From DATCHW01 sp963806045 (lineage in GTDB: Bacteria > Bacteroidota > Ignavibacteria > Tepidaquicellales > Tepidaquicellaceae), in the NCBI GenBank assembly GCA_963806045.1, contig CAWDWP010000001.1, forward strand, positions 558,001 to 622,000: 64,000 nucleotides of DNA, written 5' to 3'. Shown here in pieces: positions 37,126-46,790 of this stretch. Each line of letters starts with the position of its first letter. The stretch's first letter is position 1. The translations under genes and the position numbers were made by a program. The notes under the pieces are model-generated. The model did not search any database, was not told the origin of the DNA, and saw only the letters and a program-made list of their open reading frames with translations.

Positions 37126-37740
37126 TTATGTTGTCTTTTTCTTCTTTAAAAAATTGATAATCTCATTGTGAATCGTGTCAACCGGTAATTTTCCGTCTAT
37201 TACTTTAAATCTTTTTTCCTTTTTTGCAATTTCTCTGTATCCTTTTATTACTTTCCTGAAATATATTTTCTTTTTCTGTTCTATTCTGTCATCAATATTC
37301 TTTACCTTTCTTTTTCGCTTCTGCGCTTCAGAATAATCTATATCTATCAGAAAAGTCAAATCAGGTACAAGTCCGTCAGTGGCAATTTTGTTAATTTCTT
37401 TAACCTGCTTTAAATTCAGGTTTCCGCCATAACCCTGATATGCCGTGGATGAATCATAGTATCTGTCACATATAACAATATAATTCTTTATTAAGTGCGG
37501 TTTGATTACCTCATTTACAAGCTGCTGACGCGAAGCAGAAAAAAGAAGAAATTCCGTAAGGAAAAACATATTATGATTTTCCTTATCAAGCAGTATATCC
37601 CGTATCTTTTCGGAAATATATGTGCCTCCCGGTTCACGCACGAAAATGACTTTCCTTTTTTCCTTTATCAAATATTCATACAGCAGTTTTGCCTGCGTAG
37701 TTTTTCCGCAAAAATCGATACCTTCAAAAGTGATAAACAT
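37126..37740 (-). CDS. tmk: Thymidylate kinase
   Basis: A 204-residue dTMP kinase. The P-loop is FEGIDFCGKTTQ, where FCG replaces the usual GxG of this family (for example GSGKST); the Lys and Thr are kept. Other signatures are REPGGT, the DR(Y/H) element in CDRYYDSSTAYQGYGG (Tyr and Ser/Thr of the substrate site) and PDLTFLIDID. The LID region contains many Lys/Arg. Length is normal. It leads a two-gene unit with the S41 peptidase and is divergent from the DUF218 gene. Confidence 0.93.
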   Translation of the reverse strand: MFITFEGIDFCGKTTQAKLLYEYLIKEKRKVIFVREPGGTYISEKIRDILLDKENHNMFFLTEFLLFSASRQQLVNEVIKPHLIKNYIVICDRYYDSSTAYQGYGGNLNLKQVKEINKIATDGLVPDLTFLIDIDYSEAQKRKRKVKNIDDRIEQKKKIYFRKVIKGYREIAKKEKRFKVIDGKLPVDTIHNEIINFLKKKKTT

Positions 37741-37883
37741 TCGGTTATTTAAATTAAATAAAACTATATCTTTAAAATATAATCAAAATGTTTAATTAGA
37801 TTAATACATAAATATTAATAAAATTCATACCAATTAAGATTGAATAAAAAATCATTTTTGTATAACTTGAGGCAGTTTATTTT

Positions 37884-38861
37884 ATGTTTGGTAAAAATAT
37901 AATTCTTTTTGGTCTTTTAGTCGTTAATGCTGTCTCGGGTTTCATTATGCTATATATCAGACACAGTAACCAGTCTATATTGCTAAGCAATTTCGATTTC
38001 TCCCGAAATGCAAATCTCATCACTATTATCCTCCTTGCTTTACTTATCATATTTACCATAATAAATATTATCTCAAAAGCTGAATATAAAAATGGCGGTT
38101 TGATTTTTCTTGTGCTTTGTTCTGTCGTAGGACTTGTCTCATTATTTCTATCCATGAACTTCGAAGATAAGACCGATAAGATTATGATAACATCGGTGTA
38201 TTTGTTTTCAGAACTTTATGTCCTTGTCGGACTGATACTTCTTGCATTGTCCAGGTCAAAGAAACTCCATATTATCAGTGGTTTCTGGCTGATGATACTA
38301 ATTCTCATAATTTTATTTTCTGTTACCTTTTACCAGGTATATAATTTTAAAGATGATGCACAGGCTTATTATTCAGGTACAAAGAAAGCAAATGCAGGAG
38401 TTGTACTGGGAGCGGCGGTTTGGGGCGGCAACAGACCTTCTCCTATATTAAGAGAACGCATTAATAAAGGTTTTGAAATATATGAAAAGAAATATGTTCC
38501 GAAACTGGTATTAACAGGAGGCGGTTCTCCGAATGAACTGACCGAAGGTCAGGTGGAAATGAACGAATTAATAAAATACGGGGTTGATAAGAATAATCTG
38601 ATTGTTGAAGATAAATCCAATTCCACTTTTGAACAGATTTTATTCGTTCGTGATAAATTATACAGAAAAAATAAATGGGACAGGATTATTCTTATATCGG
38701 ATAATTATCATTTGTTCAGGTCATCAGAAATATGTAAATTCAATAACATGAATGTTGATTGTATATCTACTGATACCCCGCATACTCCCGAAGGTGCAAT
38801 TAATTTCTGCCTTAAAGAGACAGTCGCGGTGATATTTTTCTGGACTTTTGGAATAGGTTAA
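37884..38861 (+). CDS. DUF218 (YdcF/SanA-like) membrane protein
   Basis: A 325-residue protein with four or five membrane helices in the first ~155 residues and then a DUF218 domain: GVVLGAAVWGGNRPSPILRE, LVLTGGGSPNELTEG, VEDKSNSTFEQILF and ILISDNYHLFRSS. Related proteins (ElyC, SanA, YdcF) act in envelope homeostasis or bind cofactors, but the exact reaction is unsettled. It sits 31 nt upstream of nusB. Confidence 0.8.
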   Translation: MFGKNIILFGLLVVNAVSGFIMLYIRHSNQSILLSNFDFSRNANLITIILLALLIIFTIINIISKAEYKNGGLIFLVLCSVVGLVSLFLSMNFEDKTDKIMITSVYLFSELYVLVGLILLALSRSKKLHIISGFWLMILILIILFSVTFYQVYNFKDDAQAYYSGTKKANAGVVLGAAVWGGNRPSPILRERINKGFEIYEKKYVPKLVLTGGGSPNELTEGQVEMNELIKYGVDKNNLIVEDKSNSTFEQILFVRDKLYRKNKWDRIILISDNYHLFRSSEICKFNNMNVDCISTDTPHTPEGAINFCLKETVAVIFFWTFGIG

Positions 38862-38892
38862 TTTTTTTCAAGTTTTAAATTATTAAATATAT

Positions 38893-39367
38893 ATGATTTC
38901 CTCAAAAAGAAGAAACGTCAGAATAAAAGTTGTTCAGATTCTTTATGCATATGAACTTTCAAAAGATCCTATTGAAAAAGTTAAAAAAGACCAGCTTAAG
39001 CGACCTTGATGATGAAGAGCTTTATAAATTTGCCTGCGAACTTATCGATAAGATTTTAGAAAATCAAAAAAAAGTTGATAAACTTATAGAATCGAGCATT
39101 GATAACTGGGAGATTGAAAGAATTGCACTCCTTGATAAATTAGTTCTTCGTATGGGAGTAACAGAATTGCTCTTCTTTCCGGATATTCCAACCAAAGTAA
39201 CAATAAACGAAGCTATTGATATTGCCAAAATGTTCGGAACAAACAACAGCGGAAAATTTGTGAACGGCGTGCTTGATGCAATACATAATAAACTTACTAA
39301 ATTAGGTGATATTAAAAAGTCCGGCAGGGGATTGCTCGATTTCAAGAAAAGACCGGATGAAAAATAA
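38893..39367 (+). CDS. nusB: Transcription antitermination factor NusB, interrupted by one +1 shift
   Basis: NusB works with NusE in rRNA antitermination. ATG at 38893 starts MISSKRRNVRIKVVQILYAY, the standard NusB N-terminus, but this frame stops (TGA) at about 39009. The rest (SLSDLDDEELYKFACELIDK, IERIALLDKLVLRMGVTEL, PTKVTINEAIDIAKMF, KFVNGVLDAI) is in the +1 frame, where the open frame begins at 38930. Removing one A from CTTAAGCGAC near 38999 joins them as KKDQLSDLDDEEL and gives 157 residues. The gene ends overlapping the MFS start by 11 nt. Confidence 0.88.
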
Positions 39368-40595
39368 AGGGCAGGTCTTTATATGGTCGCTCTTTGATTT
39401 TGCCAATTCGTTTTATGCTGTTATAATAGTTGCATTTGTTTTTGCAGTTTATTTTACAGACGTAATAGCCGAAAAGAATCCCGCCGCTGATTTATTCTGG
39501 TCCCTGGGAATTAATATTTCAATGATAATATCTGCAGTCCTGAACCCTGTATGCGGTGCTCTTGCGGATTATACTTCCAACAAGAAAAAATTTCTGTTTT
39601 ATTTTACAATGCTCGCCGTAATCTCCACAGCTTTAATGTATTTCACCGGAGCCGGAACAATATTGTTCGCGCTCACATTATTTATTATATCCAATATCGG
39701 GTTCCAGACAGGACTGACATTTTATGATGCATTTATTTCCGATTTGGTTGAAGAAAAATATTATAACCAGGTTTCTGCTTTCGGTTATGCAATTGGATAT
39801 ATTGGCTCAGTTGCCGGAGTTGTGATGGTGTTTCCGCTGAAGGATAATCCTAATTTACTTTTCCTTCTCACAGCAGTTTGCTTCTTTGTATTTTCACTGC
39901 CGTTATTTATTTTCTTAAGGGAAAAAAGGATTCATAAAGAATATAAAAAGATTAATTATGTCAAATATGGTTTTAAAAAAGTTATTGATACTTTAAAACA
40001 TATCAATAATTATAAAAACCTGAGAAATTTCCTGCTTGCTTTTTTTCTGTACATCGATGCCATTAATACAATTATTTTCTTTTCCGGTATATATGCCAGG
40101 AAGACGCTCGAGTTTTCGATTACGGATCTTGCAATATTCTTTCTGATTGTTCAGATTACTGCAATGCTAGGGTCATTTTTATTTGGTTATGTGGGTGACA
40201 AACTTGGGATTCTCCGCTCAATAATGGTAACACTGGTAATCTGGACTGCAATGATAATTGTTATTTTCTTTTTTGTGGATAAAGATACATATCTTACTAT
40301 AACCGGATTCAAAATTCATTTATTTTTTATCGTTGGCGGATTCGCCGGAACATTTCTCGGTGCTACGCAAAGTCTCTCCCGCGCACTGATGACAAAACTT
40401 ACTCCTTTCGATATAAAAACTGAGTTCTTCGGCTTTTATTCTCTTTTTGACAAAACTTCAACACTGCTCGGACCCCTCACTTTCGGGCTGGTTTCCTGGC
40501 TTTCAGGCTCCCAGAAATTTGCAGTGCTTTCAATTGGAGTTTTTTTCCTGTTTGGAATGTTGTTAATAAGAAGAGTAAAAGAATATAACGAATGA
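39357..40595 (+). CDS. UMF1/Atg22-type MFS transporter
   Basis: A membrane protein of 412 residues from the ATG at 39357, chosen over the open frame from 39306 because MKNKGQVFIWSLFDFANSFY is the family N-terminus and the overlap with nusB is then only 11 nt. About twelve helices; signatures are ALADYTSNKKKFLFYF and GFAGTFLGATQSLSRALMT. The UMF1 group is related to yeast Atg22 vacuolar amino-acid effluxers; substrate here is unknown. Confidence 0.87.
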   Translation: MKNKGQVFIWSLFDFANSFYAVIIVAFVFAVYFTDVIAEKNPAADLFWSLGINISMIISAVLNPVCGALADYTSNKKKFLFYFTMLAVISTALMYFTGAGTILFALTLFIISNIGFQTGLTFYDAFISDLVEEKYYNQVSAFGYAIGYIGSVAGVVMVFPLKDNPNLLFLLTAVCFFVFSLPLFIFLREKRIHKEYKKINYVKYGFKKVIDTLKHINNYKNLRNFLLAFFLYIDAINTIIFFSGIYARKTLEFSITDLAIFFLIVQITAMLGSFLFGYVGDKLGILRSIMVTLVIWTAMIIVIFFFVDKDTYLTITGFKIHLFFIVGGFAGTFLGATQSLSRALMTKLTPFDIKTEFFGFYSLFDKTSTLLGPLTFGLVSWLSGSQKFAVLSIGVFFLFGMLLIRRVKEYNE

Positions 40596-41464
40596 ACACT
40601 TTAGAAAAACAAAACGAAGAACATCCTGATTTTCAGTCGCTTATTAAATTAATCGACGACGAAAATGAATTCATTTATGAAAATGTCAGAGAAAAGTTTC
40701 TTTCTTATGGAAAAGATTCTATGCATTTCCTTAAAGATTATTTCGATTCGGACAATCCCTCGGTTGCTGAACGGGCAAAAGAAATATATGATATTATTAA
40801 CTTTAAATTCCTTGATAAAAAACTAAGAGACATTTCTTATAAAGTAAATTTCCTCGAGGAAGCCGCATTTGCCATCGCATCTTATGAATATCCCGAGTTA
40901 GATTATGATAATTATAAAATGATTCTCGATAAAATGGCAATTGACCTGAAAGAACAAATAGAAGCGAAGTATGCTGATTTTGTTACTGTATATGATAAAG
41001 TAAAAATGCTGAATAATTATTTCTTCTATGAAAAAGTATTCAAGGGAAATACAAAAGATTTTTACGAAGCAGATAATAGTTATTTAAACAGGGTCATTGA
41101 CAGGAGAAAAGGAAATCCCATTTCGCTTTCGCTTGTTTATTTGCTAATAGCAGGAAGAATCGGGGTAAAGTTTTCGGGAATTAATATTCCGAATCACTTC
41201 ATAATAAAATATAAGGATGATATTGATGAGTTTTTCATTGATGTATTTAATTTCGGAGTTATTATATCAAAATATGAAGCACTGAATTTTCTGAAACAGT
41301 TTGGTATTTATGAAAAAGACTTCGACAATCTGCCTTTTTTGCAAAACGCAGAAGAAAAAGATGTCATCTTCAGAATATTTGCAAATCTTATAAATGTCTA
41401 TGAAAACGAACCAAATGATAAAAAAGTCGAACAACTGAAAAAACTGCAAAATTATTTCATTTAA
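40592..41464 (+). CDS. SirB1-like transglutaminase-fold protein
   Basis: A 290-residue cytosolic protein whose start overlaps the MFS stop by 4 nt. An N-terminal helical repeat-like part (KLIDDENEFIYENVREKFLS) precedes the SirB1-type transglutaminase-like region (MLNNYFFYEKVFKGN, NSYLNRVIDRRKGNPISLSL, GVKFSGINIPNHFIIKY). The usual catalytic Cys is not seen at the expected place; only the His in PNHF is clear, so it may be non-enzymatic. Function of this family is not settled. Confidence 0.8.
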   Translation: MNTLEKQNEEHPDFQSLIKLIDDENEFIYENVREKFLSYGKDSMHFLKDYFDSDNPSVAERAKEIYDIINFKFLDKKLRDISYKVNFLEEAAFAIASYEYPELDYDNYKMILDKMAIDLKEQIEAKYADFVTVYDKVKMLNNYFFYEKVFKGNTKDFYEADNSYLNRVIDRRKGNPISLSLVYLLIAGRIGVKFSGINIPNHFIIKYKDDIDEFFIDVFNFGVIISKYEALNFLKQFGIYEKDFDNLPFLQNAEEKDVIFRIFANLINVYENEPNDKKVEQLKKLQNYFI

Positions 41465-41498
41465 AATATATTCTGCAAGGGATCTTGTCCCCCTTCTC

Positions 41499-41550
41499 CT
41501 CTCATTACCAATCTCCATATAGTCTTCCCCTCTCATTACCAATCCCCTGA
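41499..41550. repeat. Duplicated CTCTCATTACCAATC and left half of an interrupted palindrome
   Basis: CTCTCATTACCAATC occurs at 41499-41513 and 41530-41544. The second copy goes on to CCCTGA and would pair with GATTGGTAATG at 43192-43202, on the far side of the IS. The unbroken site was CATTACCAATC-CCCT-GATTGGTAATG. Confidence 0.8.
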
Positions 41551-43186
41551 GACTGTGTGAAAACGGGTTAAGATATTTTTCGTAAATTTTTATTTTGTTT
41601 AGAAAATTTTAGAATTTTGTAAAATTTATATTTAAATTTTGATTTATTTCCGTTTTAAAATTCAAGCGTATTTTCCCCACGGTTTTTTATGCTTGTTGTA
41701 GCGATTCTATCATTGTTCTTACACCTAAAATATTCTGAACCCGTTTTATATTATACACTAACCCCATAAGACTAAATTCTCCTTTTACTTTTTCTATACC
41801 TTTTAACAAAAATCCTCCTCCGTATCCGTAGGATTGTTTCATAGTTCCAAAAATATGCTCCACTATACTGCTTCTTTTTTGTATGATTTCCGGATTTTCT
41901 CTGCATCTTTGCCGTACCTTTTTTATTGTCTGTTCGTATTGGCTTTTGTAAATTACTTTATTCCCTTTTGATAGTGTACAGTTCTGTTTCTTCATACATT
42001 GATTACACTTTGAATATTCGTATTTTCTTATTTGCTTTTTGTCTCGTTCATACGTTAATCTGTATGTTAATTCTTTTTCTTCCGGGCAGATATATATATC
42101 TTTTTCTTCATCGTATCTAAAATCTTCCATTCCATATCTTCCCTCTTTTTCATTAGTTGAACTCTTTGGTAACGGTACAAAACATTCTATACCTTGTTCT
42201 TCACATTTCTCCAATTCTGATTCTTTGTAATATCCCGTATCTGCCACTACTCTTAGGTTTTCTGCTTCCAGTACTTCTTTGCTCTTTTCGGACATCAAAC
42301 TTAATAGATTCCGATCATTTCCTTCGTTTGTTACCTCAGTATCTATTATTAAATGATGTTTGCTATCAACCGATATTTGGGCATTATAACTTACTTTATA
42401 TCCTCCATCGGATTGCTTCATCATACGACTATCACCATCGGTCTTACTTATTTGTTCTTTCTCTCCGCTCTCTATCTCTTTGAGCATCTTTTGTATCTCT
42501 TCTCTTTCCTTCGTAATTTTCTTAATAGATTCTTCTATCTTCACCTTCTCTATCTTTCTGGGTCTTTGTACTTCACTGTCTGCTTTTTCTATCTCTTCTA
42601 AATACACTTCTATTTTTTCATCTATCTCTTTTAGCTCAGATTTTAAGAATTTTCTCGTATAACATCTGTCTTTGCCGTTTACCGCTTTAAATTTACTTCC
42701 ATCTATTACTGTTAGTTCTTTCCCAAATAAGTTTAGTCTCTTGCATAATATTGTAAATTCACGGAATACTTTCTTTACCGACTTTATATTATCTTTTCTA
42801 AAATCAGCTATTGTCTTGAAATCGGGTGTCAGTTTTTCCATCAACCACATTAACTCTACATTCCTTTGTGTTTCCACTTCCAATCTCCGGCTTGATCTAA
42901 TCTTTTGTATATATCCATATATGTATAATTTTAACATAACCGCAGGATTGTATGCCTTACGTCCTATTTCTTTTGGCTCTGAATATACAAAGTCTAATTC
43001 TTTCATGTCCAATGTCTCTACAAATGCTTCTATAAATCTTACTAAATTATTCTCTTCTACGTATTCATCTATAGATTCTGGGAATAATACTTTTTGATTT
43101 CGTTCTATGCCTTTGATATATCGCATTGTGTTTTGATTTGTTTATCTTAAAAACAATTAATTTCCATATTTCGTTTTCACACAGCC
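41551..43186. mobile_element. Intact IS1182-family insertion sequence
   Basis: A 1636-bp element. Terminal inverted repeats are GACTGTGTGAAAACG at the left and GGCTGTGTGAAAACG (reverse complement of the right end), one mismatch in 15. It is flanked by the 8-bp direct repeat TCCCCTGA at 41543-41550 and 43187-43194. It holds one full-length transposase gene. The target was the loop of a palindromic repeat. Confidence 0.9.
41687..43126 (-). CDS. IS1182-family transposase
   Basis: A 479-residue DDE transposase. The N-terminal region (RYIKGIERNQKVLFPESIDE, RKAYNPAVMLKLYIYGYI, RSSRRLEVETQRNVELMWL) and SKFKAVNGKD are typical of IS1182. The catalytic acids fit TVIDGSKFKAV (first Asp), RVVADTGYY (second Asp) and HIFGTMKQSYG with the Glu in IVEHIFG. 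A Cys-rich segment (CNQCMKKQNC) lies near residue 380. It looks complete and could be active. Confidence 0.92.
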   Translation of the reverse strand: MRYIKGIERNQKVLFPESIDEYVEENNLVRFIEAFVETLDMKELDFVYSEPKEIGRKAYNPAVMLKLYIYGYIQKIRSSRRLEVETQRNVELMWLMEKLTPDFKTIADFRKDNIKSVKKVFREFTILCKRLNLFGKELTVIDGSKFKAVNGKDRCYTRKFLKSELKEIDEKIEVYLEEIEKADSEVQRPRKIEKVKIEESIKKITKEREEIQKMLKEIESGEKEQISKTDGDSRMMKQSDGGYKVSYNAQISVDSKHHLIIDTEVTNEGNDRNLLSLMSEKSKEVLEAENLRVVADTGYYKESELEKCEEQGIECFVPLPKSSTNEKEGRYGMEDFRYDEEKDIYICPEEKELTYRLTYERDKKQIRKYEYSKCNQCMKKQNCTLSKGNKVIYKSQYEQTIKKVRQRCRENPEIIQKRSSIVEHIFGTMKQSYGYGGGFLLKGIEKVKGEFSLMGLVYNIKRVQNILGVRTMIESLQQA

Positions 43187-43214
43187 TCCCCTGATTGGTA
43201 ATGTGTGATTCATA

Positions 43215-44929
43215 TCACTTTAATAAAACTAATTTTTTCGTTTCTACATAATCTCCTGCCCTCAACCGATAAAAATAAACCCCGCTCGGCAAATTACTCC
43301 CGTCGAATGTCAAATTATATGTCCCTGCTGATTGTTTTTCATTTACAATTGTTTTGATTTCTTTTCCCAGTGCATCAAAGACAATAATTTTTACAAATCC
43401 GCTTTTCGGTAATTCATAACGAATGTTCGTTGTAGGATTGAATGGATTCGGATAATTTTGTTCGAGTTTATAATCTTTAACAATAGTATTATTTCCTGTT
43501 ATACCTACTCCCTGAGATACAAAAACATAACTTGTTTTAGTTAATGTATCTGAACCATAAGAGTTAATAGCAATTAGTTTAACTTCGTATATTCCCTGTG
43601 TATTATATACGATTCCTGACGGATTTTGTGATGTTGACGATGATGGTGTTCCTCCTGTAAATGTCCAGTTCCAGGATGTTGGAGTATATGAAGACTGGTC
43701 GAAGAAATCTACAGATTGAGAAGCATTAATATCTCTTTTACTTATGCGAAAATCTGCGACCGGTTTTCTGTTAATAGTTGGTTTATATGCTGTAATCTGA
43801 GTTCCGGAACCAATCGCAATAAAAACTCCTTCCTTTCCAAGCGGGCATCCGGAATAATAGTCGTAAGGTAAATTCAACTGCCATTTAATAGATCTGCAAG
43901 TCGGGTGTAAAAGCAAATATTCTGCCGGTAGAAGCTTCAACAGTATTTACATAAACTGTGGAATCATAATCTACTGTTATATAGCCGGCTGGAATAGTGG
44001 AAGAATCAATCACTGTCCCGTTGATTCCGTTTACACGCATAAGTTTCCCGCTTGATATTCCGTAATTAACATTAGCACAATAAATAACATTATCCGGTCC
44101 GAATGATTTTACAAGAACAGCGGGAGTTAAAGCCCATTTTTGAGTGAATCCGCTTCCGTTATCAGTAAACGCATATAATGAACCGCCGTCTCGTGCAATA
44201 TAAATAGTTCCGTCAGGACCAACCACCAAATCATTTTCCTGGTCTCCGTCTCCGGGCAAAGCATCCGACTGATATTTAGTATTTCCTGAAGTTAATATCG
44301 ATGGCAATTAGATTTTTAGGAGTAACAATCGAGCCAGTCCAGTGATAATAAGTATTTCCGTAAACAACAAAACCACCATCCGGTCCGACAGGAATTATAT
44401 AATTATTTGTCCATTTCGGGATACCGGTTTTCCTGTCCAGTCTCTTACCAAAAATTATCGGGTCACCATCCTGTGCAAAGCAAATACCTGTATTACCGGG
44501 AAACATATCGGAATTTATTGACCATTTTACGTTACCGCTGTCAACAGTTAATGAATATAGAATACCCGTTTTATAATCACAGGCATAAACAGCATCTTCA
44601 GAAAAACCTACAGCATACATTCTGGAAGTATCTGACATAGTTTTTTCCCAGATTAAAGAGCCATTTGTTAAATCCCGCAATTCTATTTTTCCTGTATAAG
44701 GAGATAATATAGTACGGGAGGTAACAAATTTATTTCCGAATGTATAGACTGCATTTCCCCAAACACTTGTATTCGGGCTGTTGACAGTCCAGTAAGATGT
44801 TGATATCGAAACGGGACCCGTTAATTTTGTCAGACCATTTTTTTGATTATTGCCCGCAAGTGTGTACCAGTTCTGTGCGAAAAGGCAGGAAGCAGTAAAT
44901 ATTAATAATATTGTAAATATATATTTCAT
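43215..44929 (-). pseudogene. T9SS-exported PQQ-like propeller protein in three frames
   Basis: Pieces at 44276-44929 (signal peptide MKYIFTILLIFTASCLFAQ and first blades), 43885-44307 (VVGPDGTIYIARDGGSLYAF) and 43215-43940 make one 570-residue gene. The last piece contains a PKD-like region (PVADFRISKR, PTSWNWTFTGGTPSSSTSQN) and a T9SS sorting domain (LEQNYPNPFNPTTNIRYELP). Both joints are single +1 shifts: around 44290 (IAIDI then TSGNTKYQSD) and around 43900 (FTPDLQ then IKWQLNLPY). The rest is well kept, so sequence error is as likely as real decay. Confidence 0.8.
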
Positions 44930-45001
44930 ATGAAAATTTATTTCCCGGAAAATAGAGAAATTAAGAATTAATAAAAATAAATATTCCGATTGAATTTTCT
45001 G

Positions 45002-46486
45002 CTATTTTAAAAGAATCATTTTTTTTGTTTCAACGAAATCACCTGCCTGTAATTTGCAAAAATATATTCCAGATGGTATATTACTCCCCAGCCCAGGCTG
45101 GCTGGCGTCAAATGTTACTTCATAACTCCCCGGCTGTAACTGTTCATTCACAAGTGTTGTAATTTCTTTTCCAAGTATATCATAAACAATTAGCTTTACG
45201 TTTGCCGTCTGCCGTTTCGCGTTTGACGGTATATCAAACTTGATCTTCGTCACCGGATTAAACGGGTTCGGATAATTTTGTGATAATGAATATTCTTCAG
45301 GAACTTCTGAATTAATAGAATTTATTCCGGTTATATTTCCGGTAGGATTGAGTTTATAGTATATTTCCGTTCTAAAGTCACGATCGTCAAGCCATACGAC
45401 ATGCACAGATTGTGCTGATGCAGTTACAGAAGGATTCGTTGAATAAGATGTTTTATTAGTCAGCCGAGTATCTGCTTCCCAGTTATTTCCTCCATCCGTT
45501 GAACATTTGTAATATATTTCAGTATGTCCGTCACGATAGTCATGCCACACAATGTGAACAAGCTGACCTGAAACAGATATTGAAGGACCTTCGGATTCAG
45601 CCGGAATTATTGGTTAACCTCGTATCAGCTCCCCAGCTATTTCCTCCGTCTGTGGAACGTTTGTAATAAATTTCAAAATTTCCGTCCCGGTAATCGTCCC
45701 ATACGACATGAACTATCTGCCCTGACATTGCAATTGAAGGTGAATAAGAATATTCAGGGTTATTTGTCAGCCTTGTATCTGCTCCCCAGCTTGCACCTCC
45801 GTCTTGTGAATGTTTTGCGTATATCTCATAGTTCCCGTCACGGGCATCATGCCATACAACATTCACTATCTGTCCGGACACTGCTACTGGATGCATCGAC
45901 TCGAATAATAACCTAAGTTACTTGACAGTCTGTTAGCATAATTCCAGTTTATACCTCCGTTAGTTGAACGGGTATAATAAATTGCATAGTTGTTACTTCC
46001 AATTTTTTCTTGCCAAACAACATGCACATTCTGTCCGGATACAGCTATTGAAGGATAATAAGAATCAGAGTTAACATATGTTAATCGTAAATCTGAACCC
46101 CAGTTTGCACCTCCGTCCGTTGAACTTTTATAATATATTCCCTGATATGCGGTTCGTTGGTCACTCCATACAACATGAACTGACTGTCCCGACATTGCAA
46201 TTGACGGGGAATAAGAATTGACAGAATTATTAATTAATCTCATATCTTCTCCCCAGTTTACACCCCCGTTTGTTGAGTGTTTGTAATATATCTGAGAGTA
46301 ACTGCTCCATTGATTGCTCCATACGACATGTAAATAATTCTCATTTGAGGCAATACACCATGCATTGTTATCGGAAGTGTAAGCATAAAAAGTGTCATTT
46401 GTAAGCCGTACATCCGGCTGCCATTGTGCGTTCGCAATGAACAATGAGCAATGAATAATTAGTAATGTAAAAATTATCTTTTTCAT
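45002..46486 (-). pseudogene. T9SS-exported Asp-box repeat protein in three frames
   Basis: ATG at 46486 (better than the open frame from 46513) gives MKKIIFTLLIIHCSLFIANA as signal peptide. Seven or so repeats of the design HVVW.D.RDG..EIYYK.STDGG.NWG.DTRLTN follow, a sialidase-like propeller. The frames join around 45890 (LGYYSS then MHPVAVSGQ; two extra or one missing base) and around 45598 (TNNS then ESEGPSISVSGQ; one extra base). The C-terminus is a T9SS domain with an AKRQTANVK insert from a heptanucleotide repeat at 45193-45227. The stretch AQSVHVVWLDDRDFRTEIYY is the last repeat. Confidence 0.8.
45193..45227 (-). repeat. Degenerate heptanucleotide repeat inside a second T9SS domain
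   Basis: Five 7-mers (plus strand GCTTTAC, GTTTGCC, GTCTGCC, GTTTCGC, GTTTGAC) lie at the same place of the sorting domain as the repeat at 5985-6012. They encode SNAKRQTANVK. Confidence 0.8.
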
Positions 46487-46790
46487 ATCAGAAAAATTAT
46501 ATTCTGTAGCCAAAAACGGTTAAGGGTAGAATAGATAATATAATAATATCAAGAATGAATCTCTTATCGGCACTTTTCACCCATATTTTCACGTCGTGCC
46601 CCTCCTGTAAATTACTAAAATCTAAAGTAATTTATTTTAAATTACCATAGTTATTTTAATATACTGTATTAATTAAAGCATTTTATTGCCAGATAGGAAT
46701 GTCCTTTAATTCGAGACATGGTTATCTGCCTTACTAATTTTTAATTTTGAATTAAATTTTAAATTTTGATTTTTAAATTTTAATTTTTTC

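Noticed and set aside
9861..39010. Programmed +1 frameshifting as a common mechanism (prfB-like CUU-UGA)
   Set aside because: Only tlpA and nusB reach a UGA close to a plausible slip site. nrfA reaches UAA, and in ispG the shift must happen well before the stop to keep conserved residues. No shared slippery motif or upstream stimulator is seen.
42353..43097. Plus-strand frames opposite the IS1182 transposase
   Set aside because: They are antisense shadows of the intact transposase and lack their own start context or domains.
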